64,000 bases of DNA from JAPPHA01 sp964291635. GTDB lineage: Bacteria; Pseudomonadota; Alphaproteobacteria; Rhodobacterales; Rhodobacteraceae. The stretch is from the NCBI GenBank assembly GCA_964291635.2, contig OZ219901.1:149030-213029 (forward strand), written 5' to 3'. The notes beneath the pieces are model-generated. The model saw nothing but the letters and a program-made list of their open reading frames with translations, made no database searches and had not been told where the DNA came from. Position numbers and translations under genes: made by a program. The stretch's first letter is position 1. Every line of letters begins with the position of its first letter. This document shows positions 13,858 to 23,287 of this stretch, one piece after another.

Positions 13858-14210
13858 ATTGTGGCTCACTTTGGAGGTTGATGTCAACGCCGTCGGTACC
13901 GGGTTGCCGGGGCATCCCATCGTCCATTTGCACCATTGGCCATAGTCAAATTCGCTTTCCAGGGAGTCAAATCTTACCAACGCTGGTTGCCAAGTTTGCA
14001 CGTGGGGAGAAGAAGGGTGTTGGCGGCTGCCAATAGGCGCGGCATTCGGGTTTTTGACAGTTTACAAGGCGAAATCTTGCAAGAAGCCGATGATCAATCC
14101 GCTTTCGCCAAACAAAGGGAATGGGATTCACCCGGAGCGGGTCTTCAGCTTGACTGGCACGAGAGTTACGAGGCCGAAACAGTCGAAACCCGTCACAAGC
14201 AGGAATTTCC
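13858..14210 (+). other. Gap between dinJ and the P450 relic
   Basis: Holds the presumptive dinJ promoter at its left end. The rest has no recognisable gene. Open frames through 13936-14200 do not resemble a P450 upstream region, so homology to the intact P450 starts only at about 14211. Confidence 0.45.
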
Positions 14211-14475
14211 AGATAACCCTACCGGCAGATTCGATACCAGAAGATTCCGGGAAAACCAGGCTGAACGATGCGTCCATTTGCCTTTCGGCGACCGCCCCCT
14301 GGTACGTATCAGCGCGCATCGGCGTACGAATCGCCATGCCCGAGGCCATGATCGCCCTTGCAAACGTGATGACGCGGATTCGGATTCAAACGATTGGCGG
14401 ACTCGATCCAAAACCTGTCATGGTCCTGACGTTTCGACCGCAAGGCGGAGTGAATCTGGCAGTAGGCGAATTCGG
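14211..14475 (+). pseudogene. Decayed C-terminal fragment of a cytochrome P450
   Basis: The segment aligns, by eye, with the last 90 codons of the P450 at 9300-10679. One frame gives GRFDTRRFRENQAERCVHLP then FGDRPLVRIS (counterpart FGDGPRVCIG). The next frame gives MPEAMIALANVMTRIRI then GGLDPKPVMVLTFRPQGGVN, against GLDPKPVMVLTLRPMGGV in the intact protein. At least one frameshift separates the halves, and the heme-ligand Cys is lost (VCIG becomes VRIS). No N-terminal part is present. It is a relic of a duplicated or formerly separate P450 paralogue. Confidence 0.85.
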
Positions 14476-14603
14476 TGACATCGAAGCCGCATATGCAAGA
14501 TTCCGGGACCGGGCAGCACCCGACTGCGGACCTGTGTCGTCACGTTGCCCGGGCCGTCCTTCTCAACCAGTTTTCGGGCGAAAAGCACGCCCGGAAACCG
14601 CGC

Positions 14604-16865
14604 TCAGGAGAAACGGTTGTCCTGGGGAAATCCGCGTGGAGGAGCCTGACCCTGCTTGGCTCTGCCACCGATCCATTTCGCGAGGTTCTTCTCGGTCCTC
14701 GTCCTTCCGGCCGGGTCCCGCCATTGCAGCCCCTTATCCCGATCCAGCGTGATGACGTCGCTCAATTGGTGATTCCGCCCCTTCACTTTCAGACTCTGGA
14801 TCCGTACGCCTTTTCCGCGGACCATTTCGGGCAGCGTCCCGAGCGGAAAGATCAGCAACTTGCGGGCGTCGCTGACCGCGGCAACGTCAGTGCCCTCGAC
14901 CACCTTGCACGCGATGGTTCTCGCGCCCTTGCCGAGAGTCTGAACCTGCTTGCCTAGCCGGGTCTGGGCCACCACGCCGTCTTCGTTGACGACAAATCCG
15001 TAGCCATCGGAGGAGGCGAGGAGGAGTTTCCGTCCCCCCTGGTTTACGAGGATGTCCACGGTATCTGCCTCGTTCTCGAGATTGATCATCAACCTGATCG
15101 GTTCTCCCATGCCCCTTCCGCTCGGAAGGTCGGAGCAGGCAATGGTGTAGAAGCGACCGTTTGACCCGACCACGATGAGCCTGTCGGTCGTCTGCGCGTG
15201 CAGGACAAACCGGCCTTCGTCGCCATCCCTGTACTTGAGCTGATGATCCGGGCCGACGTGACCCTTGATCATGCGAATCCATCCCATCGAGGAGCAGACG
15301 ACGGTCACCGGCTCGCGTTCGACCATGGTTTCCGGCAGGGAATCGTCGATCGCCGGCGCCTCGCCCAGGCCGGTCCGTCTTGCGCCACCGGGGGCATCGC
15401 TGCCGAATTTTCGCCTTGTTTCCCGGAGTTCCTCCGAGATCCGGCCCCATTGCAAAACCTCATCGCCCATCAGGTCCTCGAGTTCGACGCGCTCGTCCAT
15501 CAGGGCCTGCTGTTCGGCCCGAAGCTCAACCTCTTCCAGGCGCCGAAGCGACCGCAACCTCATGTTCAATATGGCCTCTGCCTGAACTTCGGTCAGGGCA
15601 AAAGCTTCCATCAGCACGGGTTTCGGCTCGTCTTCCGTCCGGATTATCCTGATCACTTCGTCCAGATTGACGAACGCCGCCAGATACCCTTCAAGGACAT
15701 GCAGCCTGCGGTCGATCTGGTTGTGGCGGAAACGCGATCGTCGCAGCAGGACGTCCCGGCGGTGATCGAGGAACGCCCTGAGAACCTCCTTCAGCGAACA
15801 GACTTTCGGGGTCCGCCCGTCGATCAGAACATTCATGTTCAAGCTGATCCGGACTTCCAGGTCGCACTGCCGGAAGAGCATTTCCATCATCAGCGTTGGG
15901 TCGGCCGATTTTGCGCGCGGCTCCAGTACCAGGCGGATTTCCTCGGTCGACTCGTCACGAATGTCGGCGAGCAACGGAACCTTCTTGTTCTGGACGAGGT
16001 CCGCGACCTTCTCGATCAACCGACCTTTCTGTACCTGGTACGGGATTTCGGTGACGACGACCTGCCATTGCCCGCGCGCCAGTTTCTCCACGTCCCAGCG
16101 CGCCCTGAGCCGGAAGGATCCGCGGCCAGTGCTGTAGGCCGCCGCAATGCTCTCGGGCGGCTCGACCAGGATTCCGCCTGTCGGAAAATCCGGGGCCGGA
16201 ACGAACTGCAGCAGGGTCCTGTCGCGTGCGGCCGGCGTCCTGACCAGGTGCAGCGCGGCATCGCAGAGTTCGCCTAGATTGTGCGGGGGAATGCTGGTCG
16301 CCATGCCGACAGCGATTCCCGATGAACCATTGGCCAGAATGTTGGGAAACGACGCAGGCAGCACGTCAGGCTCGACCAGGGATCCGTCATAGTTCTCGCT
16401 GAAGTCGACCGCGTCTTCGGCGAGCCCTTCCATCAGAGCGACGGCGGGCTTCGTCAGCCGTGCCTCCGTGTACCGGGCGGCCGCGGGATTGTCGCCGTCA
16501 ATGTTGCCGAAGTTGCCCTGACCGTCCACCAGCGGATAGCGGATGGTAAAGGCCTGTGCCAGGCGCGCCAGCGCATCATAGATCGCCTGGTCGCCATGCG
16601 GGTGATAGTTGCCCATCACGTCGCCGGAAATCTTCGAGCACTTACGGAATCGCCCGCCCGGATCAAGTTTCAGTTCGCGCATGGCGTAGAGAATGCGCCG
16701 GTGCACGGGCTTCAATCCGTCCCGCACATCGGGCAGAGCCCGGTTCATGATCGTTGACAAAGCATACTGAAGGTAGCGTTCGCTGATCGCTTCGTGGAGC
16801 GGTTCGTCGACGGTGGTTCCGGGAACCACGCCGCCAGCGACTTTCGTTTCTTCCGAACTTGTCAT
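14604..16865 (-). CDS. parC: DNA topoisomerase IV subunit A
   Basis: Type IIA topoisomerase subunit that decatenates replicated chromosomes with ParE. From the ATG at 16865 (MTSSEETKVAGG) it is 753 residues; an in-frame ATG at 16901 adds 12 unlikely residues. The breakage-reunion domain shows LKPVHRRILYAM, the quinolone region GNYHPHGDQAIYDALARLAQ, and the catalytic Tyr in AARYTEARL. The C-terminal beta-pinwheel follows (SDLPSGRGMGEPIRLM, LIFPLGTLPEMVRGKG), as in ParC rather than GyrA. At the position of the quinolone-contacting Ser (E. coli S80) there is Gln, and at E84 there is Asp. This may be the natural state of the lineage. No parE is adjacent. Confidence 0.95.
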   Translation of the reverse strand: MTSSEETKVAGGVVPGTTVDEPLHEAISERYLQYALSTIMNRALPDVRDGLKPVHRRILYAMRELKLDPGGRFRKCSKISGDVMGNYHPHGDQAIYDALARLAQAFTIRYPLVDGQGNFGNIDGDNPAAARYTEARLTKPAVALMEGLAEDAVDFSENYDGSLVEPDVLPASFPNILANGSSGIAVGMATSIPPHNLGELCDAALHLVRTPAARDRTLLQFVPAPDFPTGGILVEPPESIAAAYSTGRGSFRLRARWDVEKLARGQWQVVVTEIPYQVQKGRLIEKVADLVQNKKVPLLADIRDESTEEIRLVLEPRAKSADPTLMMEMLFRQCDLEVRISLNMNVLIDGRTPKVCSLKEVLRAFLDHRRDVLLRRSRFRHNQIDRRLHVLEGYLAAFVNLDEVIRIIRTEDEPKPVLMEAFALTEVQAEAILNMRLRSLRRLEEVELRAEQQALMDERVELEDLMGDEVLQWGRISEELRETRRKFGSDAPGGARRTGLGEAPAIDDSLPETMVEREPVTVVCSSMGWIRMIKGHVGPDHQLKYRDGDEGRFVLHAQTTDRLIVVGSNGRFYTIACSDLPSGRGMGEPIRLMINLENEADTVDILVNQGGRKLLLASSDGYGFVVNEDGVVAQTRLGKQVQTLGKGARTIACKVVEGTDVAAVSDARKLLIFPLGTLPEMVRGKGVRIQSLKVKGRNHQLSDVITLDRDKGLQWRDPAGRTRTEKNLAKWIGGRAKQGQAPPRGFPQDNRFS

Positions 16866-16909
16866 GATCACCGTGTATCCACGCCAACGTGCCGGGGTCA
16901 AGACGGAGG

Positions 16910-17275
16910 ACGTGGTCCAGGCATGCCGGCGGGGACGATTTCACATACCGGATATGGGGTAAAACATGACAGTGGACGCAAGATCAATCGTCGTAACGGA
17001 ATGCTCTTCCGGCACCGTCCGGGTCGCAGCATTCGCACTCGGACGCAGGAACCGGCGGTTCTTCGCGTCCTGTCTTGCGCCTCCGACTGGCGGGAACCGG
17101 AAACCGAGGGCTTCGAGAGCCTTGTCATCGACGGCGAAGACGAAAGTTCGATCCAGATGGCGTCGGAGACGATGCCCGAGCGCACGGGAGCAACGATCGA
17201 CGCGCTGTTCAAAAATGGCGCATATTATGCGGGTACCAGGCGCGGTCGCGAACCTGCCGAGAGGGTGCCCGCATT
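16910..17275 (+). pseudogene. Decayed 5' copy of a short-chain dehydrogenase gene
   Basis: The stretch is a diverged copy of 25735-26090, the promoter region and first ~100 codons of the intact SDR at 25794. The shared upstream block GACGATTTCACATACCGGAT and the start context GGGGTAAAACATGA are kept. The reading frame begins MTVDARSIVVTECSSGTVR, where the intact gene has GCSSGIG, so the cofactor loop is destroyed. Later, in another frame, come ATIDALFKNGAYYAG and NLPRG. Similarity ends abruptly near 17270, where the intact gene continues for another 180 codons. Frameshifts and truncation make it non-functional. Confidence 0.85.
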
Positions 17276-17378
17276 GATGGCGCAACCCCGTGGCGATCGT
17301 TCAAGATGTCCCGTTTTCACTTCCGCATCCACGCCCGGTTCCGCCCCGCGACATGCCGCCTCGTCTCCGCGCCGGCGG

Positions 17379-18443
17379 TCACGCGTTCGAGGCCAGAGAC
17401 TTTCCGGTTTCCGCGTCAAAGACATGGAGGCGGTCGCGGCTTGCACTCAACTGAACGGTTTCGCCGATATCGGGCGGATGCTGGCCATCGGCCTTGGCGA
17501 TGACTTCGCCGCTTGGCGTGTCGACGTAAATCAGCGTGTCGGGTCCGAGCGGTTCGCGAACGGTCACGGTTCCCTCCAGGAACGGGTTCTCGCCGGATGG
17601 ATGCAGGTCGTCCGGACGCACCCCGAGAATGACCGGCCGTCCCTGGGAAACGTCGATTTCCAGCTGGATATCCGGCCCCGATGCGAGCCGTGCCACGCCG
17701 TCTTCCACCCTGCATGGCAGCATGTTCATGGACGGTGCCCCGATGAACCCGGCGACGAAGGTGTTCGCCGGCCTGTGGTAGACATCGGACGGTTTGCCGA
17801 CCTGCTGGATGTGGCCGTCCTTCATGATGACAATCCTGTCGGCCAGCGTCATGGCTTCCACCTGGTCATGGGTCACGAAGATGATGGTGTTCCCGACACG
17901 CTGGTGGAGTTTCTTGATCTCGAGGCGCATCTGGGTGCGAAGCTGGGCATCGAGGTTCGACAGCGGTTCATCGAAAAGGAACACGGCCGGGTCGCGTACC
18001 ATGGCCCGGCCGATCGCGACACGCTGCCGCTGGCCGCCCGAAAGCTGAGAGGGCTTGCGGTCGAGGAGTTCGGTCATTTCAAGAATTGCGGCGACGTCTT
18101 CGAGGCGGGCCGTTTTTTCGGCTTTCGCCAGTTTCGACGTCCTGAGCCCGAAGCCGATGTTCTTGCGAACCGTCATGTGCGGATAGATCGCGTAGTTCTG
18201 GAACACCATGGCGATATTCCGTTCCTTCGGCTCCAGGTGATTCACGACCCGGCCTTCGATCTCGATTTCCCCTGCCGTCGTTTCTTCGAGTCCGGCGATG
18301 AGGCGGAGTGTCGTCGACTTTCCGCAACCCGACGGTCCCACGAAAACGACGAACTCGCCATCCTCGACCTCCAGGCTGATCCCGTGCAGGACCGTGGTCT
18401 TGTCGAAAGTCTTCACCAGGTCGCGAAGAACGAGGCTCGCCAT
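17379..18443 (-). CDS. Sugar-type ABC transporter ATP-binding protein (MalK/UgpC family)
   Basis: ATPase of a CUT1-type carbohydrate importer, 354 residues. Walker A is GPSGCGKST (36-44), the ABC signature LSGGQRQR (134-141), Walker B VFLFDEP (154-160), and the switch His lies in FVTHDQ. A C-terminal regulatory OB-like domain (VILGVRPDDLHPSG to end) matches MalK/UgpC length. The start ATG at 18443 lies 3 bp after the upstream lyase gene. It is the last gene of a five-gene minus-strand operon: binding protein, two permeases, lyase, ATPase. Confidence 0.93.
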   Translation of the reverse strand: MASLVLRDLVKTFDKTTVLHGISLEVEDGEFVVFVGPSGCGKSTTLRLIAGLEETTAGEIEIEGRVVNHLEPKERNIAMVFQNYAIYPHMTVRKNIGFGLRTSKLAKAEKTARLEDVAAILEMTELLDRKPSQLSGGQRQRVAIGRAMVRDPAVFLFDEPLSNLDAQLRTQMRLEIKKLHQRVGNTIIFVTHDQVEAMTLADRIVIMKDGHIQQVGKPSDVYHRPANTFVAGFIGAPSMNMLPCRVEDGVARLASGPDIQLEIDVSQGRPVILGVRPDDLHPSGENPFLEGTVTVREPLGPDTLIYVDTPSGEVIAKADGQHPPDIGETVQLSASRDRLHVFDAETGKSLASNA

Positions 18444-18446
18444 GTG

Positions 18447-19931
18447 CTATTCCTCCAGGAGGGCGTTGAAGGCAGCTTCGAGCATGCCGGCCGCCCGGGC
18501 GCGACGGGCAGTGCGTGCCTCGAGCCGGCAACGGCATTCCCGTGCCTTCCCCTCGTATTCCTCGATCGCCCGGTCCAGTGCCGTGGCCGCGGGACCGCCC
18601 GGCCGGTCGCGGCGAAGGACGAAAGTCTCGGGCGCGACGGCAGTGGCGTACGCTCCGGGCGTGAGCACCGTTGCACGGCCCGTTTCCGCCTCGAACGCCT
18701 CGGCAAAGACGTCGAATCCCCGCGCGAGGCCCACGCCGCGCGAGACCACCGTTCGCGCCGTTGCCGATGCGATTCCATGCGCACGCCGAAAACCCAGCTC
18801 CTCGTCCCGGACGAGGGTATCGGCAAGTTCCGTGATCGTGACACAGGCGGCGTCGCTGTTGGTCGCGACCCGTGACGCGTTGATCGAACAGGACGGCAGG
18901 AACGCCGCGAACAGGGACAGCGCGCGCGCGCCGCGTTCGAACACGGCGAAGCCGGCTTCCTGGACATCCGCCTCACTGTCGTTCATGTCGGCGAACGGCG
19001 TATTGTGCATCGTGTTGACGATCGTGTCGCACAGGCCGGCCGTGACGCTCGACAGGTGCCGCAGGTGTTCGATCGGAACCGGGTTCCGCTTTTGCGGCAT
19101 GATCGAGGAAACCTGGACCAGGCTGTCGGGAACATGCAACTGGCCGACCTCGAAGGCGGACCACTGGGCCATGTCCTGCGCGACGCGTCCCAGATGCAGA
19201 AATACCAGCTTGATCGCGGAGTAGAGCCCGGTCACGTAATCCACGGCAGCGATGCAGCCGTAGGAATTCAGTTGCGGTTCTGCGAACCCGAGCAGGTCGG
19301 ATACGCGGTGCCTGTCGATGGGGAATCCGGACGTTGTGATCGCCGCCGCCCCCATCGGGCAGAAGTCGAGAGTGTCGGAAGCCAGGTCCAGGCGCTCCGA
19401 ATCCCGCAGGAGACACTCGACGACCGCAGAAAGGTAGTGACCGTAGGTCGTTGGCTGCGCAGGCTGCCCGTGCGTATAGGCGACGACAAGCGTGTCGCGC
19501 TCGGCGCGCGCCTTCGCGATCAACGCGTCGACGAGATGCAGGACCTGTTCCGTCAGACGTCCGGCCTTCTCGCGAAGAGCCATCCTGAACATGGTATGGT
19601 CCATGTCGTTGCGCGAACGTGCCAGGTGAAGCATCCCGCCGGGTTCACCGATCCGCCGTTCAAGCTCGGCTTCAACCAGGAAAAAGTGGTCCTCGTGCTC
19701 CCCCGTGCAGGACAGCGTGCCGGCGTCCATGTCCTGTTCGATTTCCTGCAGGGCGGCTGCGATCGGCCGCCCCTGGTCCGTCGAAATGATCCCGGTTTCG
19801 CGAAGCATCACCAGATGTGCCCGGTTGATCGCGTTCACGTGACCCGCGAAATGCGTCCTGATGCCTTCGAAGAGAGGGGTGAGAACCGTATCCCTGTAAG
19901 CCGGGTGCGGGAAGGCCGGGTGTTCCGTCAT
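18447..19931 (-). CDS. Argininosuccinate lyase-like enzyme inside a sugar ABC operon
   Basis: Fumarase/aspartase-superfamily lyase, 494 residues from the ATG at 19931. That ATG overlaps the stop of the preceding permease gene, so translation is coupled; the frame opens further upstream, but only as a shadow. Family motifs are intact: LHLARSRNDM (101-110), THGQPAQP (153-160, His154), and the signature loop SSIMPQKRNP (275-284) with the catalytic Ser. Such enzymes split a C-N bond and release fumarate. No argG or other arginine gene is near, and it sits between permease and ATPase of an importer. A catabolic role on an imported N-succinyl-type compound is therefore more likely than arginine synthesis. 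That is inference; the EDDS lyase of Chelativorans is a known catabolic precedent. Confidence 0.85.
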   Translation of the reverse strand: MTEHPAFPHPAYRDTVLTPLFEGIRTHFAGHVNAINRAHLVMLRETGIISTDQGRPIAAALQEIEQDMDAGTLSCTGEHEDHFFLVEAELERRIGEPGGMLHLARSRNDMDHTMFRMALREKAGRLTEQVLHLVDALIAKARAERDTLVVAYTHGQPAQPTTYGHYLSAVVECLLRDSERLDLASDTLDFCPMGAAAITTSGFPIDRHRVSDLLGFAEPQLNSYGCIAAVDYVTGLYSAIKLVFLHLGRVAQDMAQWSAFEVGQLHVPDSLVQVSSIMPQKRNPVPIEHLRHLSSVTAGLCDTIVNTMHNTPFADMNDSEADVQEAGFAVFERGARALSLFAAFLPSCSINASRVATNSDAACVTITELADTLVRDEELGFRRAHGIASATARTVVSRGVGLARGFDVFAEAFEAETGRATVLTPGAYATAVAPETFVLRRDRPGGPAATALDRAIEEYEGKARECRCRLEARTARRARAAGMLEAAFNALLEE

Positions 19932-20809
19932 CCCTTGAGCCCCGCCATGACGACGCCCCGGATGATGAAGCGCTGGAAGATCAGGAAAACGACGAGCGTC
20001 GGAATGGTTGAAATTGCCGCGCCGGTCATGATCAGCTCCCACTGGACGTCGGCCTCGTCGCCGAAGCTCGAAAGGCCGACCGGCAGCGTGTACATGTCAA
20101 CCGAGTTTGTCACGATCAACGGCCAGATGAAGGCCGTCCAGTTACCCAGGAAAACGAAAATTGCCAGTGCCGCCAGCGCAGGCCGGACCAGCGGCATCGC
20201 CACCGTCCACCAGATTGCAAGTTCGTTCAGCCCGTCGATCCTTGCGGCTTCGATGAAATCATCGGGGACGGTCTCGAAGAACTGCTTCATCAGGAACGTG
20301 CCGAAGGCGGTCATGAGGCCCGGAAACATGATTCCCCAGTAGGAATCGAGCCACCCGAACGCCTGCGACATCAGGTACCAGGGAATGACAAGCATTTCGG
20401 TCGGGATCATCAGGGTCGACAGGATCGCGATGAAGACGATGTAGCGTCCCGGGAAACGGAACTTGCACAGCGTGTAACCGACGAGGCTGTCGAACAGGAT
20501 ATTGGAGATCGTGGTTATCGTGGCGATGACGAGCGAGTTGACGAACCAGCCGTAGAACCTGCCGTCCTCCAGCACGTAGGTGTAGTTTTCCAGGTGCGGT
20601 TCGTTGGGCACGAGGGCCAGGTTGTAGATCTCGTGCGGCCATTTCAGCGATGTCGAGATCATGTACGCGATCGGCATCACCATCAGGACGCCGCCGACAA
20701 AGAGGATCAGCCAGCGGATGACCTGCCCCGTGCTGGCCGATTTCCGGGGCGTCCCGGAGGCCAGGAGGGTCTTCGAGCTTGCCCTGATTCCCGCGACGGA
20801 CGTTTCCAC
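19928..20809 (-). CDS. Carbohydrate ABC transporter permease (MalG/UgpE type)
   Basis: Inner-membrane permease of a CUT1 importer, 293 residues with six predicted helices. The EAA loop that contacts the ATPase is visible as EAARIDGLNELAIWWTVAMP. The start is a GTG at 20809, one base after the stop of the first permease and preceded by AGGGA. An N-terminal hydrophilic tail of about 25 residues precedes the first helix (WLILFVGGVLMVMPIAYMIS). The 3' end overlaps the lyase start by 4 bp. Confidence 0.93.
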   Translation of the reverse strand: METSVAGIRASSKTLLASGTPRKSASTGQVIRWLILFVGGVLMVMPIAYMISTSLKWPHEIYNLALVPNEPHLENYTYVLEDGRFYGWFVNSLVIATITTISNILFDSLVGYTLCKFRFPGRYIVFIAILSTLMIPTEMLVIPWYLMSQAFGWLDSYWGIMFPGLMTAFGTFLMKQFFETVPDDFIEAARIDGLNELAIWWTVAMPLVRPALAALAIFVFLGNWTAFIWPLIVTNSVDMYTLPVGLSSFGDEADVQWELIMTGAAISTIPTLVVFLIFQRFIIRGVVMAGLKG

Positions 20810-20810
20810 G

Positions 20811-21698
20811 TCAATTGTCCCTGAGTATGCGCAGCTGCACGAGGCTGACGATCAGGAGGATCAGGAACAACACGACGGTCTGCGCCGCGGCGTACCCCAT
20901 GTTGAAGTCGGTAAACGCGCTCTGGTAAATCATCAGGACGAGCGGTTTCGTCGCGTTGAGCGGCCCGCCCGGGTCATTGGTGGTCATGTTGAAAACGTGA
21001 TCGAAAATCCTGAGGAATCCGATCGAGGAGAAGACCACGATGAACACGATGGTGGGCTTGAGGAGGGGAAGCGTGATTTCCCAGAGAATCGTCCAGTTCG
21101 ACACGCCGTCGATCCGGGCGGCCTCGTAGTAGCTTCGCGGGATGGCCCGCAGGCCTGCCATGAATATGATGATCTGGAATCCGAGCCCTGCCCAGACGGC
21201 TGGCGCCAGGATGGCCGGCAGTGCAAGTGTCGTCGAGCGCAGGAATTCCACCTGGGGTATCCCGGCCGTGGCAAGGACATTGTTGAAAAGCCCGATCGGA
21301 ACCGGCTGGTAGAACCAGCGCCAGACCCAGGCCATCGCCACGGCCGTCGTCATGAACGGCAGGAAATAGAGCATCCTGAGAAACCCGTGCATGAAGCGCA
21401 GCCTGTCGAGGTGATAGGCGATCGCGAAGGAGATCACCAGGCTGACCGGCGTGCCGATCAGCAGGTACGCGAAGGTGTTGCGAAAGACCTTCCAGAAGAC
21501 CGGATCGTTCCAGAGTTTCGCGTAATTGGCCCAGCCGGCCCAGGTCCGGTCGCCGAGCAGGTTCCAGTTCTGGAACGAAATGGCCATGGCGTTTGCCGTG
21601 GGATAGAACCGGATCACCACGTAGAACACGATGGGCACGGCAAGGAACGCCCAGGCCCAGACGATCTGTTTTTGCCGGATTGAGAGCCTGTTGTACAT
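20811..21698 (-). CDS. Carbohydrate ABC transporter permease (MalF/UgpA type)
   Basis: First permease of the CUT1 importer, 295 residues with six transmembrane segments. The N-terminal helix is IVWAWAFLAVPIVFYVVI, and the EAA loop reads YYEAARIDGVSNWTILWEIT. The start is the ATG at 21698 (MYNRLSIRQKQ), 88 bp after the binding-protein gene. It should pair with the next gene to form the membrane channel. Confidence 0.93.
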   Translation of the reverse strand: MYNRLSIRQKQIVWAWAFLAVPIVFYVVIRFYPTANAMAISFQNWNLLGDRTWAGWANYAKLWNDPVFWKVFRNTFAYLLIGTPVSLVISFAIAYHLDRLRFMHGFLRMLYFLPFMTTAVAMAWVWRWFYQPVPIGLFNNVLATAGIPQVEFLRSTTLALPAILAPAVWAGLGFQIIIFMAGLRAIPRSYYEAARIDGVSNWTILWEITLPLLKPTIVFIVVFSSIGFLRIFDHVFNMTTNDPGGPLNATKPLVLMIYQSAFTDFNMGYAAAQTVVLFLILLIVSLVQLRILRDN

Positions 21699-21786
21699 TT
21701 TCGTTGCGCTCGCGGGCAGGAAATCCTGGTCGGGGGTTCCGAGCGCGAATTGCGAGCCCCGGACGGTGTCCGGGACTCGCCGGCAT

Positions 21787-23043
21787 CTAGTTGTGGTATT
21801 CGTTCAGCAGTTCCTGCTCGGCCTCGGCGGCGATGGCAATACTGTCCGCCACTGCCTGGCCTTCGATGTCGATGCGCTGAACCATGTCGATCAGGATCTG
21901 CCGCTGCGCGCTTTCATTGGCGAACTTTGTCGTGTTCGCGTAGGCAAGGCCACGGATGAAGGGCCCGAAAACCTCGTCGTTCGCATTGGCTTCGGTCAGG
22001 CCGACCGAGGGTTTCGCAGGCAGTTCGCCAACAACATCGAGCCAGATCTGCATGGCCTCGTCCGACGTCACGTACTGCATGAACTTCACGGCGGCATCGT
22101 ATTTCTCGCCTTCCGCCTTTGTCGTGATGGCGTTCACCCAGTAGGACGAGTAGTTCGAACGCATTCCGTCGGCATTCGCCGGCAGTTCCGTGACGCCCCA
22201 CTTGAGCCCGCGCGTCTTGTTCAGCGAGCCGATGCGGAACGATCCGTCGATGTGCATGCCCGCACGACCGGCCTTGAAGGCGGCCTGGGGCTCGTCCATG
22301 AATCCGAAGGCGGACACCATGTGCTCGTTCACGAGACCGGTGTAGAACGAGGCCGCCGCGATCCCGGCGTCGGTGTTGTAGTTGACGGTCCTGTAGTCAT
22401 CGAGGTAGGGCTCGCCGCCAAACTGGCGTACCAGGACTTCCCGGAACCAGTGATGGTCCTGGGCGTTCATGCCGGCCGTGATCCCGACCTGCGTGAGATT
22501 GCCCGCAGCATCCGTCTTCGTCAGCATCTTCGCGGTTTCGATGAGTTCATCCAGCGTCTCCGGCGGACCGCTGATCCCGGCTTCGTCAAACAGGGTCCTG
22601 TTGTAGAACAAGGCGAGCGAGCGGACGGCAGTCGGAAGGGCCCAGTAGGTGTCACCTTCACGCATGGCGCCGACCATCGGGAAGAACTCGTCCTCGATCA
22701 TCGACGGCGGAAAGGCTTCGTTGGGAAGCGGCTGGATCAGCTCGGCGGCCACGTAGTCGTTCAGCCAGCCGTAGAAGAGTTGCACGACGTCGGGGCCCTC
22801 GCCCGCAGGAATGGCGGCAGCGACCTTTGTCCGGTAGTCCGCGTACGGGAAATGGGTCATCGTGACCGTGATATCCGGATTCGCCGCCTCGAAGTTCTCG
22901 ATCAGTTGCTCCATTGCGGTGACGCGCGCGTCAAAGAAGTATTGCCAGTATTCGATTTCCACTTCGGCCTGCGCGGACCCGGCTGCCAGCATCGCCGCGG
23001 CCGTAACGCCGGCGATCCTAGATTTCGTCAGTTTCACAAGCAT
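21787..23043 (-). CDS. Extracellular sugar-type substrate-binding protein
   Basis: Periplasmic solute receptor of the ABC importer, 418 residues. The ATG at 23043 (MLVKLTKSRIAGVTAAAMLA) gives a clean signal peptide, with cleavage expected after AGSAQA, and has GGAGG 11 nt upstream. An in-frame ATG at 23061 lacks a ribosome site. The mature protein begins EVEIEYWQYFFDARVTAMEQ, the cluster-1 binding-protein pattern, with GPDVVQLFYGW and GRAGMHIDGSFRIG later. It is the first gene of the operon and probably the most highly expressed. The ligand cannot be told; the family takes up oligosaccharides and glycerol phosphodiesters. Confidence 0.9.
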   Translation of the reverse strand: MLVKLTKSRIAGVTAAAMLAAGSAQAEVEIEYWQYFFDARVTAMEQLIENFEAANPDITVTMTHFPYADYRTKVAAAIPAGEGPDVVQLFYGWLNDYVAAELIQPLPNEAFPPSMIEDEFFPMVGAMREGDTYWALPTAVRSLALFYNRTLFDEAGISGPPETLDELIETAKMLTKTDAAGNLTQVGITAGMNAQDHHWFREVLVRQFGGEPYLDDYRTVNYNTDAGIAAASFYTGLVNEHMVSAFGFMDEPQAAFKAGRAGMHIDGSFRIGSLNKTRGLKWGVTELPANADGMRSNYSSYWVNAITTKAEGEKYDAAVKFMQYVTSDEAMQIWLDVVGELPAKPSVGLTEANANDEVFGPFIRGLAYANTTKFANESAQRQILIDMVQRIDIEGQAVADSIAIAAEAEQELLNEYHN

Positions 23044-23287
23044 TTGATGGACGTCCTCCATGTTGGTGTTGGTGCGTACTTCCCTGCCCGGCTTCCCTGC
23101 CGGTTTCGAGCGTAGCGCGGCCAAGTTGAAATCACAAGCGGGATAAGCTAGCCGTGCGAGCGATGGCGAGTACCGGAACGACGGCGGATGACGCAATGAA
23201 CGGGCGCGGCACCGGTCGCGCGGAGCGCGTTCTGCGCCGGAATCCGGGCAGCCCGGGTCGGACGGCCCCGGGACCAGGGTAACGGCG

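Noticed and set aside
15198..16277. Plus-strand open frame opposite parC
   Set aside because: Antisense shadow of conserved ParC coding sequence.
16590..16640. Gln at the ParC quinolone position as a resistance mutation
   Set aside because: The same motif (HPHGDQAIYDA) may be the natural state in this lineage; without wild-type comparison it cannot be called resistance.
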